Source: Rhodanobacter denitrificans (lineage in GTDB: Bacteria > Pseudomonadota > Gammaproteobacteria > Xanthomonadales > Rhodanobacteraceae). From it: DNA of 64,000 bases. This document shows positions 35,376 through 44,887 of this stretch, in pieces. The position numbers were made by a program, and so were the translations under genes. Position 1 is the first letter of the stretch, and each line of letters begins with the position of its first letter. The stretch covers positions 310,001 to 374,000 of the forward strand of contig NZ_QFWQ01000006.1 in the NCBI RefSeq assembly GCF_003335105.1. Direction: 5' to 3'. The notes beneath the pieces are model-generated. The model saw only the letters and a list, made by a program, of their open reading frames with translations, searched no databases and was not told the DNA's origin.

Positions 35376-36527
35376 GTGATCCATACGGTCTGGCCTTACC
35401 TGGCGCTGATGCTGCTGGTCGCCGGGCTGTTTCCGGCGATGGAACGCCGCTTCGGCTGGAAGGTGTTTTCGGTGCTGCCGCCGATCGTGCTGACCTATCT
35501 GTTCGTCACCACACTGGCGGTTTCCGGGCTGTGGCAGGTCAACGCGGAGATCAAGGCGGCGCAGTCGATGCTGGTGTCGCACCTGGTGCCGGCGTTGCTG
35601 TTCCTGCTGATGATCAATTGCGACCTGCGCGCGATCTGGCGGCTCGGCCCGCGGGTGCTCGGCGTGTTTGCCTGCACCTCGATCAGCCTGTTCGTGGCCT
35701 TCATCGGCACCTATCTGCTCTATCGCCGCTGGTTGCCCGGCGACGACTGGCAGCCGCTGGCCGCGCTCTCCGGCAGCTGGGTCGGCGGCAGCGCGAACAT
35801 GATCGCGGTGAAGCAGGCGATCGGCATGTCCGATGCGCATCTGGCAATGTCGTTGCTGACCGATGCGCTGGGCTACTCGATGTGGGTGGTGGTGCTGTTC
35901 TCGGTGGCGCGGCTGGCGCCGGCGTTCAATCGCTGGACCCGGGCGCAATCCAGCGGCGACATCCCGCTGGCGCCGGTGAAGACCAAGGCACCGACCACCT
36001 ACGACAGCGTACTGCTGTGGCTCGGCATGGCGCTGGCGGTGGCGGCGCTGTCGGGCTGGCTGGCCGACTGGCTGCCGGCATCCGGCATGATCAGCGCCAC
36101 CACCTGGACCATCCTGCTGGCAACCGGCTTCGGCCTGGTGGTGGCGCACACGCCGCTGGCGGAGTTTCCGGGCGCCAGCACGATCTCCAGCGCGATGCTG
36201 ATCAGCGTGGTGGCGGTGCTGGCCTCGCAGAGCAACTTCCAGGGCATCGCCGCGGCGCCGCTGTACCTGCTGTGCGGCGTCACCATCATCGCGATCCACG
36301 CGGTGCTGCTGGTCGGCTTCGCAAAACTATTCCGCTTCGACCTGTACCTGTGCGGGATCTCCTCGCTGGCGCATATTGGCGGGGTGGCGGCCACGCCGAT
36401 CCTGGCGGCCAGCTATTCCGCCGCGCTGGTGCCGGTCGGTATCCTGCTGGCGCTGCTCGGCTACATCCTGGGCACCGGTTTCGGGCTGGTGGTGGCAACG
36501 GTGTTGTCGGCGCTGGCCGGCCCGTGA
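35376..36527 (+). CDS. DUF819 family membrane protein, probable carrier
   Basis: A 383-aa inner-membrane protein with about 10-12 hydrophobic segments and the DUF819 pattern (GSWVGGSANMIAVKQAIG in the middle, and VGGVAATPI-like IGGVAATPILAAS near the end). The function of the family is not established; the architecture resembles sodium-coupled carriers. Start GTG at 35376 is chosen because GAGGGG precedes it by six bases; an ATG at 35370 overlaps that ribosome site. It is first in an operon with the NlpC/P60, epimerase and RpiR genes, so it could import a murein peptide product. Confidence 0.75.
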   Translation: MIHTVWPYLALMLLVAGLFPAMERRFGWKVFSVLPPIVLTYLFVTTLAVSGLWQVNAEIKAAQSMLVSHLVPALLFLLMINCDLRAIWRLGPRVLGVFACTSISLFVAFIGTYLLYRRWLPGDDWQPLAALSGSWVGGSANMIAVKQAIGMSDAHLAMSLLTDALGYSMWVVVLFSVARLAPAFNRWTRAQSSGDIPLAPVKTKAPTTYDSVLLWLGMALAVAALSGWLADWLPASGMISATTWTILLATGFGLVVAHTPLAEFPGASTISSAMLISVVAVLASQSNFQGIAAAPLYLLCGVTIIAIHAVLLVGFAKLFRFDLYLCGISSLAHIGGVAATPILAASYSAALVPVGILLALLGYILGTGFGLVVATVLSALAGP

Positions 36528-36554
36528 TGCGGCTTCAACATAGGACCTGAGACG

Positions 36555-37958
36555 ATGCGACTTTCCCTGCTTGCCGCCACCGTGTTCGCGCTCGTCTTCG
36601 CCAGCGCCACGCTGCAGGCGCGCGAGGCCAACGAAGCGCTGACGGTGCCGCCGTCCGGCGTGCTCGGCGTCGGCGAGGCGCAGCTCGCCCCGGCGTTCTG
36701 GATCGGCCTGCAGGCCGATCCGGACCGGGTGATCCTCGACCGCGCGGCGATCGAGGCGCAGAACGCGAGGCTGCTGCAGGTCGATCCGTCGATGCACGAC
36801 CTGCGCGCGTTGCCGAAGACCTTGAGCCGCGAGCAGGTCGCCGGCTGGATCGAGAAACTGTCCGAGCGGCCGGATCGCCCGTTGTTCGACGTCGACGGCC
36901 AGCCGGTGCCGACCGCCACGCTGGATGCCGTGGTCGGCAACCTCGCGCTCGACGCGATCCCAGCGCAGCAGAATACGCGCTACGGCCTGGTGGTGCGCCG
37001 CGCTGCGCTGCGCACGTTCCCCACCGCGCTGCGCGTATTCAGCACGAAGGGCGACACCGACATCGACCGTTTCCAGGAGACCGCCGAGTTCCCCGGCACG
37101 CCGGTGGCGATCGTGCACACCAGCGCCGACGGCAAGTGGCTGTTCGTGATCAGTCCGCGCTACGCCGCCTGGACCGAGAAAGAGAACGTGGCCGAGGGCA
37201 GCGCGGGCGAAGTATTCGGCTACGCCGGCAGGACGCCGTACCGGGTGATCACCGGTGCTGTCGAGCGTACCGTGTTCACCCGCGAGCAGCCGGCGGTATC
37301 GCAGCTGCCGCTGGACATGGGCACGCGCGTGCCGCTGGTGACCGACCTGCCGCCGGACCAGCCGGTCAACGGCCAGACGCCGTACGCCGCGCACGTGATC
37401 GAACTGCCCTTGCGCAAGGCCGACGGCTCGCTGGGGTTCAGTCCGGCGCTGCTGCAGAAGAACACCGACACGGCGGCCGACTACCTGCCGTTGACCCGCG
37501 CCAACATCATCCGCCAGGCGTTCAAGTTCCTCGGCGAGCGCTACGGCTGGGGCCATGCCTACGACGGTCGCGACTGCTCGGGCTTCGTCTCCGACGTGTA
37601 CCGCAGCATGGGTGTCGAGATGCCGCGCAACACCAGCAGGCAGGCGGTCAGCCCGGCGCTGGAGCATCGCGTGTTCACCGCGAAGGACAGCCGCGAGGCG
37701 CGCATCAAGGCCGCGCAGGCGCTGGAGGTGGGCGACCTGGTCTACATCCCCGGCCACGTGATGATGGTGATCGGCCGCCTGCACGGCCAGCCGTACGTGA
37801 TCCACGACGTGGGCGGCATGAGCTACCGCAAGGCCGACGGCGGCAAGGCGCGGATCAAGCTCAACGCGGTGTCGGTGACCCCGCTGCTGCCGCTGCTCTA
37901 CAACGACAAGCAAAGCTATGTCGAGCGCATGACCAGCATCGTGCGCATCCGCCGCTGA
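36555..37958 (+). CDS. SH3-NlpC/P60 murein endopeptidase (YkfC-like), secreted
   Basis: A 467-aa exported cysteine peptidase. Signal peptide MRLSLLAATVFALVFASATL; two SH3-like segments (about residues 145-320); then the NlpC/P60 domain with catalytic Cys341 in YDGRDCSGFVSDVYRS, His in IPGHVMMVIG and a third polar residue in YVIHDVGG. YkfC-type enzymes cut gamma-D-Glu-DAP bonds in free murein peptides that have an N-terminal L-Ala, releasing L-Ala-gamma-D-Glu. The next gene encodes the epimerase for that dipeptide, the same pairing as in Bacillus ykfB-ykfC. Confidence 0.9.
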   Translation: MRLSLLAATVFALVFASATLQAREANEALTVPPSGVLGVGEAQLAPAFWIGLQADPDRVILDRAAIEAQNARLLQVDPSMHDLRALPKTLSREQVAGWIEKLSERPDRPLFDVDGQPVPTATLDAVVGNLALDAIPAQQNTRYGLVVRRAALRTFPTALRVFSTKGDTDIDRFQETAEFPGTPVAIVHTSADGKWLFVISPRYAAWTEKENVAEGSAGEVFGYAGRTPYRVITGAVERTVFTREQPAVSQLPLDMGTRVPLVTDLPPDQPVNGQTPYAAHVIELPLRKADGSLGFSPALLQKNTDTAADYLPLTRANIIRQAFKFLGERYGWGHAYDGRDCSGFVSDVYRSMGVEMPRNTSRQAVSPALEHRVFTAKDSREARIKAAQALEVGDLVYIPGHVMMVIGRLHGQPYVIHDVGGMSYRKADGGKARIKLNAVSVTPLLPLLYNDKQSYVERMTSIVRIRR

Positions 37959-38011
37959 GTGCGCCGGCACCAAGAAGAAAACCAGGACACGGATTCCATG
38001 AAGGCTTGCCC

Positions 38012-39109
38012 ATGAAAATCACCGACATCCAGTTCGGCATGCTGCGGGTGCCGCTGAAGACCCCGTTCAAGACGGCGCTGCGCACGGTCGGCACGGTGGA
38101 GGACATCGTGGTGATGGTGCACACCGACTCGGGCCAGGTCGGCTACGGCGAGGCGCCGGCCACCGCGGTGATCACCGGCGACACCCACGGCTCGATCATC
38201 GACGCGATCCGCCACTACATCTCGCCGCGGCTGATCGGCCAGGACATCGCCGAGCTCAACCACCTCACCCAGCTGATCCAGTCCTCGATGGAGAAGAACA
38301 CCAGCGCCAAGGCGGCGGTGGAGATCGCGGTGTACGACCTGTGGGGCCAGCTCTATGGCGCGCCGCTGTACAAACTGCTGGGCGGCGGCGATCCGGTGAT
38401 CACCACCGACATCACCATCAGCGTGGACTATATCGACAAGATGGTGGCCGATTCGGTCTCCGCGGTGGAGCGCGGCTTCGAGTCGCTGAAGATCAAGGTC
38501 GGCAAGGACATCGGCGTCGACATCGAGCGGGTCAAGGCGATCTACGCGGCGGTGCAGGGACGCGCGTTGCTGCGGCTGGACGCGAACCAGGGCTGGACCG
38601 CCAAGCAGGCGGTGTACGCGCTGCAGACGCTGGAGGAGGCCGGCATCAAGCTGGAGCTGATCGAGCAGCCGGTGAAGGCGCGCGACCTGGCCGGCATGCG
38701 CTACGTCACCGAGCGCGTGCATACGCCGGTGATGGCCGACGAGAGCGTGTTCGGCCCGATGGAGGTGATCGAGCTGATCCGCCTGCGCGCGGCCGACATC
38801 ATCAACATCAAGCTGATGAAGACCGGCGGCATCTCCAACGCGATCCGTATCGCCGACATCGCCGCGATGCACGGCATCGAGTGCATGATCGGCTGCATGC
38901 TGGAGACCTCGATCAGCGTGGCCGCGGCGGTGCACGTGGCGGTGGCGAAGTCGAACGTGATCACCAAGGTCGACCTGGACGGCCCCTCGCTGTGCCAGTT
39001 CAACCCGGTCGACGGTGGGGTAATCTTCAACGAGTCGGAAATCTCGGTGACGGACGCCCCCGGACTGGGCATCCGCGAGATCCGCGGTCTGGAGAGGCTG
39101 GGGGATTGA
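38012..39109 (+). CDS. L-Ala-D/L-Glu epimerase (enolase superfamily)
   Basis: Converts L-Ala-D-Glu to L-Ala-L-Glu so that ordinary peptidases can split it. 365 aa. The muconate-lactonizing-enzyme fold is seen with the catalytic pair KIKVG (KxK), metal ligands in LRLDANQGW, IEQPV and VMADES, and the second catalytic Lys in INIKLMKTGG. It resembles YkfB/YcjG. Enolase-superfamily dipeptide epimerases vary in specificity, so the exact substrate rests on the NlpC/P60 neighbour. The RpiR gene follows with a one-base overlap. Confidence 0.9.
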   Translation: MKITDIQFGMLRVPLKTPFKTALRTVGTVEDIVVMVHTDSGQVGYGEAPATAVITGDTHGSIIDAIRHYISPRLIGQDIAELNHLTQLIQSSMEKNTSAKAAVEIAVYDLWGQLYGAPLYKLLGGGDPVITTDITISVDYIDKMVADSVSAVERGFESLKIKVGKDIGVDIERVKAIYAAVQGRALLRLDANQGWTAKQAVYALQTLEEAGIKLELIEQPVKARDLAGMRYVTERVHTPVMADESVFGPMEVIELIRLRAADIINIKLMKTGGISNAIRIADIAAMHGIECMIGCMLETSISVAAAVHVAVAKSNVITKVDLDGPSLCQFNPVDGGVIFNESEISVTDAPGLGIREIRGLERLGD

Positions 39110-39969
39110 TGATGTCGGCGCTGGTCAAAATCCGTTCGGAGCGCGACCAGATGTCGGCGGTGGAGCGGCGCATCGCCGACTTCATCCTGGAGAACGCGCA
39201 GCTGCTGCGCGACTACTCTTCGCAGCAGCTGGCCAATGCGCTGGGGATCAGCCAGTCCAGCGTGGTCAAGTTCACCCAGAAGCTGGGCTTCAAGGGCTAT
39301 CCGGACCTGAAGTATTCGGTGGGCGAGGCGATCGCCCGCGCCGACAACGGCGACGCGCCGCAACCCGATGCGGCCAACGACAGTGAGCGCGGCGGCGCAT
39401 CCGCCGGCAACCTGTGGCGGCGCAAGTCCGAGGCCGAGGAGGCCACCCGGCTGATCAATCCGCCGCAGACGCTGCACGCGATGGCGGCTGCGATCGAACA
39501 GGCCGGCCGTACCGGCAAGGTGTTCATCATCGGGCTGGGCGAGGACGACATCCATGCGCGCGGCTTCGCGCTGAAGCTGTCGCTGCTGGGCATCCTTACC
39601 GTGCACAACTTCGACACCGCGCGGATGACCGCAAACGTTTCCGCGGCCAGCGCCGGCGACGTGCTGCTGGTGTTCTCCGAGCACGGCAACCATCCGGCGC
39701 TGTGCAAGATCGCCCGCTATTTCCGCGAGCGCCGCGGCCAGGTGATCACGGTGACCCGGCACACCGCCAACCCGCTGCGGGCGCTGGCCGACCTCTCCCT
39801 GGTGGTGTCCGCGCACGACGAGCTGCCGTACATCCAGCCGCTCTTGTACCAGTCGGCGCTGCAGCACCTGCTCGACGGCGTGTTCGTGCAGTTGTGCGAA
39901 GGCCATGACGACCTCCACGCGCAGCTGCTGGCCAACCTCGACCGCATCCAGCTGATGCTGGAGCCGTAG
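39109..39969 (+). CDS. RpiR/MurR-family transcriptional regulator
   Basis: A 286-aa regulator. An N-terminal RpiR helix-turn-helix (about residues 1-80, with LANALGISQSSVVKFTQKLGF) is joined to a C-terminal SIS phosphosugar-binding domain (about 120-260, with VFIIGLGEDDIHARGFALKL). E. coli MurR, of the same family, senses MurNAc-6-phosphate. Here a murein-derived sugar or peptide effector is likely by context. It closes the operon beginning with DUF819 and may bind the palindrome at 35284. Confidence 0.85.
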   Translation: MMSALVKIRSERDQMSAVERRIADFILENAQLLRDYSSQQLANALGISQSSVVKFTQKLGFKGYPDLKYSVGEAIARADNGDAPQPDAANDSERGGASAGNLWRRKSEAEEATRLINPPQTLHAMAAAIEQAGRTGKVFIIGLGEDDIHARGFALKLSLLGILTVHNFDTARMTANVSAASAGDVLLVFSEHGNHPALCKIARYFRERRGQVITVTRHTANPLRALADLSLVVSAHDELPYIQPLLYQSALQHLLDGVFVQLCEGHDDLHAQLLANLDRIQLMLEP

Positions 39970-40001
39970 GGACGTGCGCCGCAACAGTGTTTGCCGGGAT
40001 C

Positions 40002-40081
40002 GTAGGGCGGGCATTGCCCGCCGCCTTTCCGATACTTCACCGGCGCTTTTTCACGAGAACGGCGGGCAGTGTCCGCCCTAC
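40002..40081. repeat. Paired GTAG-headed palindromic repeat
   Basis: GTAGGGCGGGCATTGCCCGCC at the left and GGCGGGCAGTGTCCGCCCTAC at the right, inverted, 40 bases apart. It separates rpiR from the L,D-transpeptidase gene. Confidence 0.85.
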
Positions 40082-40119
40082 GAGGCCGAGCGCATCTTCA
40101 CCCTGCAGGACGGAAACCG

Positions 40120-40899
40120 ATGACTGTTCGCCGCCAAACCGTTGTCTTGTGGACGCTCGCCGTCACGCTCGCCGGTGCCGTGCACGCCGGTTCGGCGGCC
40201 ACGCCCTGGCACGATGCCCGCCAGCTGGTGCTGGTCACCACGGCCGACTGGAACGCCAACCACGGCGAGTTGCGCGCCTTCGAGCGCAGCGGCGACGGCT
40301 GGAAGGAGGTCGTCGCGCCCGCGCCGGTGACCATCGGCAAGAACGGTGCCGGCTGGGGCCTGGGTTTGAACGCGCCGCAAACCGGCGGCCCGGTGAAGCG
40401 CGAGGGCGACAACCGCAGCCCGGCCGGCGTCTTCCGCATCGGCGAGGCATTCGGCTACGCCGCGCAGGCGGCCACCGCGCTGCCGTACCGCGCGCTCAGC
40501 GCCACCGACTGGTGCATGGATGTCAGCGGCACGGCGCAATACAACCGCATCGTCGACGCGAACGTGGTCGGCGCCGACGCGGTGAAGGGTTCCAGCGAAC
40601 CGATGCGGCGCGACCTGCACGCGAACGGCGACCAGCGTTATCGGCTCGGCTTCGTGATCGAGCACAACGCACAGGCGGCGCCGCAGGGCGGCAGTTGCAT
40701 CTTCGCGCACCTGTGGAAGTCGCCGGCCGATGCCACCGCCGGCTGCACCGCGATGACGCCCGCGTTGATGCAGAAACTGCTGGCCTGGCTGAAGCCGCAG
40801 GATCATCCGGTGTTCGTGCTGCTGCCGCGAGCCGAGTACGAGCGGCTACGCGCGCCGTGGCAGCTGCCGGCACTGGCCGCCGCGGATGTCGCACGGTGA
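40120..40899 (+). CDS. L,D-transpeptidase (YkuD-like) family protein, secreted
   Basis: A 259-aa exported protein. A signal peptide (MTVRRQTVVLWTLAVTLAGA) precedes a YkuD-like domain with RSPAGVFRIGEAFGY, His in IFAHLWKS and the nucleophile Cys in TAGCTAM, the spaced H...GC pattern of the family. These enzymes form DAP-DAP or DAP-lipoprotein bonds, or in some cases cut them; which applies here is unknown. The stop overlaps the GTG start of the symporter gene as GTGA. Confidence 0.8.
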   Translation: MTVRRQTVVLWTLAVTLAGAVHAGSAATPWHDARQLVLVTTADWNANHGELRAFERSGDGWKEVVAPAPVTIGKNGAGWGLGLNAPQTGGPVKREGDNRSPAGVFRIGEAFGYAAQAATALPYRALSATDWCMDVSGTAQYNRIVDANVVGADAVKGSSEPMRRDLHANGDQRYRLGFVIEHNAQAAPQGGSCIFAHLWKSPADATAGCTAMTPALMQKLLAWLKPQDHPVFVLLPRAEYERLRAPWQLPALAAADVAR

Positions 40900-42131
40900 G
40901 TGCGACCACGCGGATCCTGATAGGACTGGCCGCCGGCGCCTTGATCGGCCTGCTGCTGGCCGGCTGGAACGAGTCCGTGGCGCTGCAGGTGGCGAACGTG
41001 GCGCAGCCGATCGGCAAGCTGTGGCTGAACGCGCTGCAGATGACGGTGGTGCCGCTGGTGCTGGCGCTGGTGGTGGTGGGCGTCAACACCGCCACCGACG
41101 CGGCCGCCTCGGGCCGCATCGCGCGCCGTGCGATCGTGGTGTTCATCGTGGTGCTGACCGGCGGCGCGGTGTTCGCTGCGCTGGCCGCTCCGCTGGTGTT
41201 TTCGTTGTTCCCGCACAACCCGGCGCTGGTCGCCGCGCTCGACCACGCCAGCGTGCCCGCGGCCGCGCAGACGGCGCCGAACTGGATCGACACGCTGGTG
41301 GCGATCGTGCCGAACAACGCGGTCATGGCCGCGGCGCAGAGCGCGATGCTGCCGCTGGTGGTGTTCGCGCTGTTCCTCGGCTTCGCGCTGACCCGGATCG
41401 CGCCGGCGCGGCGCGCGCTGCTGATGGAATTCTTCCAGGCGGTCGCCGACGCGATGATCGTGATCGTGCGCTGGGTGCTGTGGATCGCGCCGCTGGGCGT
41501 GTTCGCGCTGATCCTTTCCGTGTGCGCGCGCTCGGGCCTGGGCATGCTCAGCGCGCTCGGCGTGTACGTGTTGGCGGAGTGCCTGCTGTATCTCTCGGTC
41601 ACCGTGATGATGCTGCCGCTGGCGGTGGTGTTCGGCGGCGAGAAGCTGCGCCGTTTCGCGCTGGCGCTGGTGCCGGCACAGGTGGTGGCGATCAGCACGC
41701 AGTCCTCGCTGGCCTCGCTGCCGGCGATGCTGGAGAGCGCCGATCGCCGGCTCGGCTATCCGAAGCAGGTGGCCGCGCTGGTGCTGCCGATGGCGGTGAG
41801 CCTGTTCCGCCTGACCAGCCCGGTGCAGTACGTCACCTCGGCGGTGTTCATCGCCTGGGCCTACGGCATCGACCTCGGTACCGCGCAACTGCTCGCCGGT
41901 GCGCTGCTGGCGGTAGTGATCAGCCTCGGTTCGGTCGGCCTGCCGGGCCAGGTCACCTTCATCGCCACCAACCTGCCGGTGGCGCAGGCGATGGGCCTGC
42001 CGCTGAGTCCGCTGGGCCTGATGCTGGCGGTCGACACCATCCCCGACGCACTGGCCACGCTGGGCAACGTCACCGGCGACCTCACCGCCACCAGCGTGGT
42101 GGCCCGGCAGTCGCGGCGCGACCTCGCCTGA
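40896..42131 (+). CDS. Dicarboxylate/amino acid:cation symporter (DAACS)
   Basis: A 411-aa inner-membrane transporter of the GltP/DctA family that imports glutamate, aspartate or dicarboxylates with Na+ or H+. LNALQMTVVPLVLALVVVGV (TM2), the serine-containing re-entrant loop STQSSLASLPAML (HP1), and PVQYVTSAVFIA/GLPGQVTFIATNLPVAQ (TM7 to HP2) are visible. The GTG start is coupled to the upstream gene. Uptake of glutamate released from murein peptides would fit the neighbours. Confidence 0.88.
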   Translation: MSATTRILIGLAAGALIGLLLAGWNESVALQVANVAQPIGKLWLNALQMTVVPLVLALVVVGVNTATDAAASGRIARRAIVVFIVVLTGGAVFAALAAPLVFSLFPHNPALVAALDHASVPAAAQTAPNWIDTLVAIVPNNAVMAAAQSAMLPLVVFALFLGFALTRIAPARRALLMEFFQAVADAMIVIVRWVLWIAPLGVFALILSVCARSGLGMLSALGVYVLAECLLYLSVTVMMLPLAVVFGGEKLRRFALALVPAQVVAISTQSSLASLPAMLESADRRLGYPKQVAALVLPMAVSLFRLTSPVQYVTSAVFIAWAYGIDLGTAQLLAGALLAVVISLGSVGLPGQVTFIATNLPVAQAMGLPLSPLGLMLAVDTIPDALATLGNVTGDLTATSVVARQSRRDLA

Positions 42132-42332
42132 GCACCTCCGTGAATTGAGGCCGTTGCGACCGCCGCCGGCGTGGCCGATGCCCGGCGGCGCCGGTCGGCG
42201 GGGCCGGCGGTCCGCAGTCGGCGACTGCCCCGCCACTGGCCGGATGTCGGCGATCCGGCGCGGTGACGCGCGGTGCACGTACTGCGGTTATCATGACGCA
42301 CTGCGCCAATGCGACCGAAGCGATATCCCGCC

Positions 42333-42929
42333 ATGCTGCTGATGATCGACAACTACGACAGCTTCACCTACAACCTCGTGCAGTACCTTGGCGAGTTGGG
42401 GCAGGCGGTCAAGGTGGTGCGCAACGATGCGCTGGACGTGGCCGGCATCCGCGCGCTCAGGCCCTCGCACATCATGATCTCGCCGGGGCCGGGTACGCCG
42501 GACGATGCGGGCGTGTCGCTGGACCTGCTGCGCGAGCTGGCCGGCGAGATCCCGGTGTTCGGCGTATGCCTGGGCCACCAGGCGATCGGCCAGGTGTTCG
42601 GCGGCAAGGTGATCCGCGCGAAGCGGATCATGCATGGCAAGACGTCGCCGGTGATCCATCGCGGGCAGGGCGTGTTCGCCGGCCTGCCGAATCCGTTCGA
42701 TGCCACGCGCTACCACTCGCTGGTGGTGGAGCAGTCCTCGCTGCCGGATTGCCTCGAAGTCACCGCATGGACGGAAAACCCGGACGGCTCGATCGACGAG
42801 ATCATGGGCCTGCGCCACAAGACGCTGGCGGTCGAGGGCGTGCAGTTCCATCCCGAATCGATCCTGACCCAGCACGGCCACGACCTGTTGCGCAATTTCC
42901 TGGGCCAGCCGCTGAGGGCGGCGGCATGA
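42333..42929 (+). CDS. trpG: Anthranilate synthase component II (glutamine amidotransferase)
   Basis: Supplies ammonia from glutamine to TrpE. 198 aa. A class I glutaminase: [19 protein letters not shown] start, [11 protein letters not shown] oxyanion region, nucleophile Cys79 in [11 protein letters not shown], and the His-Glu pair in VQFHPESIL. It may also serve PabA function. ATG at 42333; the stop overlaps trpD as ATGA. The 200 bases upstream show no tandem Trp codons, so I see no classical attenuator. Confidence 0.95.
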   Translation: MLLMIDNYDSFTYNLVQYLGELGQAVKVVRNDALDVAGIRALRPSHIMISPGPGTPDDAGVSLDLLRELAGEIPVFGVCLGHQAIGQVFGGKVIRAKRIMHGKTSPVIHRGQGVFAGLPNPFDATRYHSLVVEQSSLPDCLEVTAWTENPDGSIDEIMGLRHKTLAVEGVQFHPESILTQHGHDLLRNFLGQPLRAAA

Positions 42930-43984
42930 ACGGCCACGCCCGCGAGATCACCATCACGCCGCAAGAGGCGCTGCAGCGCACGATCGAGCACCGGGAGATC
43001 TTTCACGACGAGATGATTGCGCTGATGCGGCAGATCATGAGCGGCGAGGTGAGCCCGCTGATGACGGCGGCGATCATCACCGGCCTGCGCGTGAAGAAGG
43101 AAACCGTGGGCGAGATCACCGGCGCGGCGCGGGTGATGCGCGAGCTGTCGGCGAAGGTGGACGCGCCGCCGCACGAGCACTTCGTCGACATCGTCGGCAC
43201 CGGCGGCGACGGCGCCTCCAGCTTCAACATCTCCACCACGGCGATGTTCGTGGCGGCGGCGGCCGGCGCGCGCATCGCCAAGCACGGCGGGCGCAGCGTG
43301 TCGTCGAAGTCGGGCAGCGCCGACGTGCTGGAGGCGCTCGGCGCGGCGATCGAGCTGCCGCCGGCGCAGGTGGCCGCGTGCATGGCGGAGACCGGCATCG
43401 GCTTCATGTTCGCGCCGAACCACCATCCGGCGATGAAGGTGGTGGCGCCGGTGCGCAAGGAGATGGGCGTGCGCACGCTGTTCAACATCCTCGGGCCGCT
43501 GACCAACCCGGCCGGCGCGCCGAACATCCTGATGGGCGTGTTCCATCCCGATCTGGTCGGCATCCAGGTGCGCGCGCTGCAGCAGCTCGGCGCGCGGCAC
43601 GCGCTTGTGGTGTGGGGCCGCGACGGGCTGGACGAGATATCGCTGGGCGCCGGGACCCTGGTCGGCGAGCTGCGCGACGGCGTGGTGCGCGAGTACGAGG
43701 TGGAACCGGAGGATTTCGGCCTGGCGATGGCGTCCAGCCGCAACCTGCGGGTGGAGAATGCGGGCGAGTCGAAGGCGATGCTGCTGGACGTGCTGCAAGG
43801 GCGCCATGGCGTAGCCTACGACATCGTCTGCCTGAACGCCGGCGCGGCGCTGTACACGGCCGACGTGGCTGCTTCGATCGGCGAGGGTATCGAGCTGGCC
43901 CGCGCCACGATTGCCAGCGGCGCCGCACATGCGAAAATGCAGGCCTTCGTGGCGGCCACCCGTCGGCTTGCCCATTCATCGTAG
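42926..43984 (+). CDS. trpD: Anthranilate phosphoribosyltransferase
   Basis: Adds the ribose-phosphate group to anthranilate, the second tryptophan step. 352 aa. PRPP-binding loop [39 protein letters not shown], and [10 protein letters not shown] for anthranilate and Mg handling are intact. Coupled to trpG by a 4-base overlap. 88 bases separate it from trpC. Confidence 0.97.
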   Translation: MNGHAREITITPQEALQRTIEHREIFHDEMIALMRQIMSGEVSPLMTAAIITGLRVKKETVGEITGAARVMRELSAKVDAPPHEHFVDIVGTGGDGASSFNISTTAMFVAAAAGARIAKHGGRSVSSKSGSADVLEALGAAIELPPAQVAACMAETGIGFMFAPNHHPAMKVVAPVRKEMGVRTLFNILGPLTNPAGAPNILMGVFHPDLVGIQVRALQQLGARHALVVWGRDGLDEISLGAGTLVGELRDGVVREYEVEPEDFGLAMASSRNLRVENAGESKAMLLDVLQGRHGVAYDIVCLNAGAALYTADVAASIGEGIELARATIASGAAHAKMQAFVAATRRLAHSS

Positions 43985-44072
43985 GGTGTGCATGGTGCGC
44001 GAAACTGCCGTGGCCCGCTGTCCGGGCCCTCGTCGCGCATGGGATGCGTTCCTATACCACCAGTGAGATGCC

Positions 44073-44867
44073 ATGACTGACATCCTCAATCGCATTCTTG
44101 CCCGCAAGGCGGAAGAGATTGCCGAACGCCGGGCACGGCTGCCCGAGGCCGAGCTGGCCGCTCGCATCGCGGATCTGCCTGGCACCCGCGGCTTCGCCGC
44201 GGCGATCGAGGCGAAGATCGACGCCGGCCTGCCGGCGGTGATCGCCGAGGTGAAGAAGGCCAGCCCCAGCAAGGGCGTGATCCGTCCGGATTTCGACCCG
44301 GCCGCGATCGCACGCAGCTACGAGGCCGCCGGCGCGGCCTGCCTGTCGGTGCTGACCGACAGCGACTTCTTCCAGGGCAGCGAGGCATTCCTGCAGCAGG
44401 CGCGCGAGGCCTGCTCGCTGCCCGTGCTGCGCAAGGATTTCATCATCGACCCATACCAGGTGCAGGAAGCGCGGGCGATCGGTGCCGACTGCGTCCTGCT
44501 GATCGTCTCGGCGCTGGACGACGACGTGCTGCTGCAGCTGTCGCTGCAGGCCGCAGAGCTCGACCTGGACGTGCTGTGCGAAGTGCACGACGAGGAAGAA
44601 ATGGAACGCGCGATGGCGCTGCCGGTGCCGCTGATCGGCGTCAACAACCGCAACCTGCGCAGTTTCGAGACTTCGCTGGAGACCTCGCTGCTGCTGCAGG
44701 GGCTGATCGAGTACGACCGCATCCTGGTGGCCGAGTCCGGCATCCACACGCCGGAAGACGTGGCGTACCTGCGCGAGGGCGGCATCCAGGCGTTCCTGGT
44801 CGGCGAGGCGTTCATGCGCGCCGAGGATCCGGGCAGCGAACTCAAGCGGCTGTTCGCCCTGCCGTGA
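44073..44867 (+). CDS. trpC: Indole-3-glycerol-phosphate synthase
   Basis: Closes the indole ring in tryptophan synthesis. 264 aa, monofunctional (no TrpF fusion). TIM-barrel motifs: [16 protein letters not shown] with the catalytic Lys, [14 protein letters not shown], the Glu in [21 protein letters not shown], and [12 protein letters not shown] with [12 protein letters not shown] at the phosphate site. It is followed by a HAD phosphatase gene almost without a gap. Confidence 0.97.
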   Translation: MTDILNRILARKAEEIAERRARLPEAELAARIADLPGTRGFAAAIEAKIDAGLPAVIAEVKKASPSKGVIRPDFDPAAIARSYEAAGAACLSVLTDSDFFQGSEAFLQQAREACSLPVLRKDFIIDPYQVQEARAIGADCVLLIVSALDDDVLLQLSLQAAELDLDVLCEVHDEEEMERAMALPVPLIGVNNRNLRSFETSLETSLLLQGLIEYDRILVAESGIHTPEDVAYLREGGIQAFLVGEAFMRAEDPGSELKRLFALP

Positions 44868-44887
44868 CCGTCATGTCGGAGGGGGAG

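Noticed and set aside
42132-42332. Tryptophan attenuator upstream of trpG
   Set aside because: No short frame with tandem Trp codons and no paired alternative hairpins with a T run.
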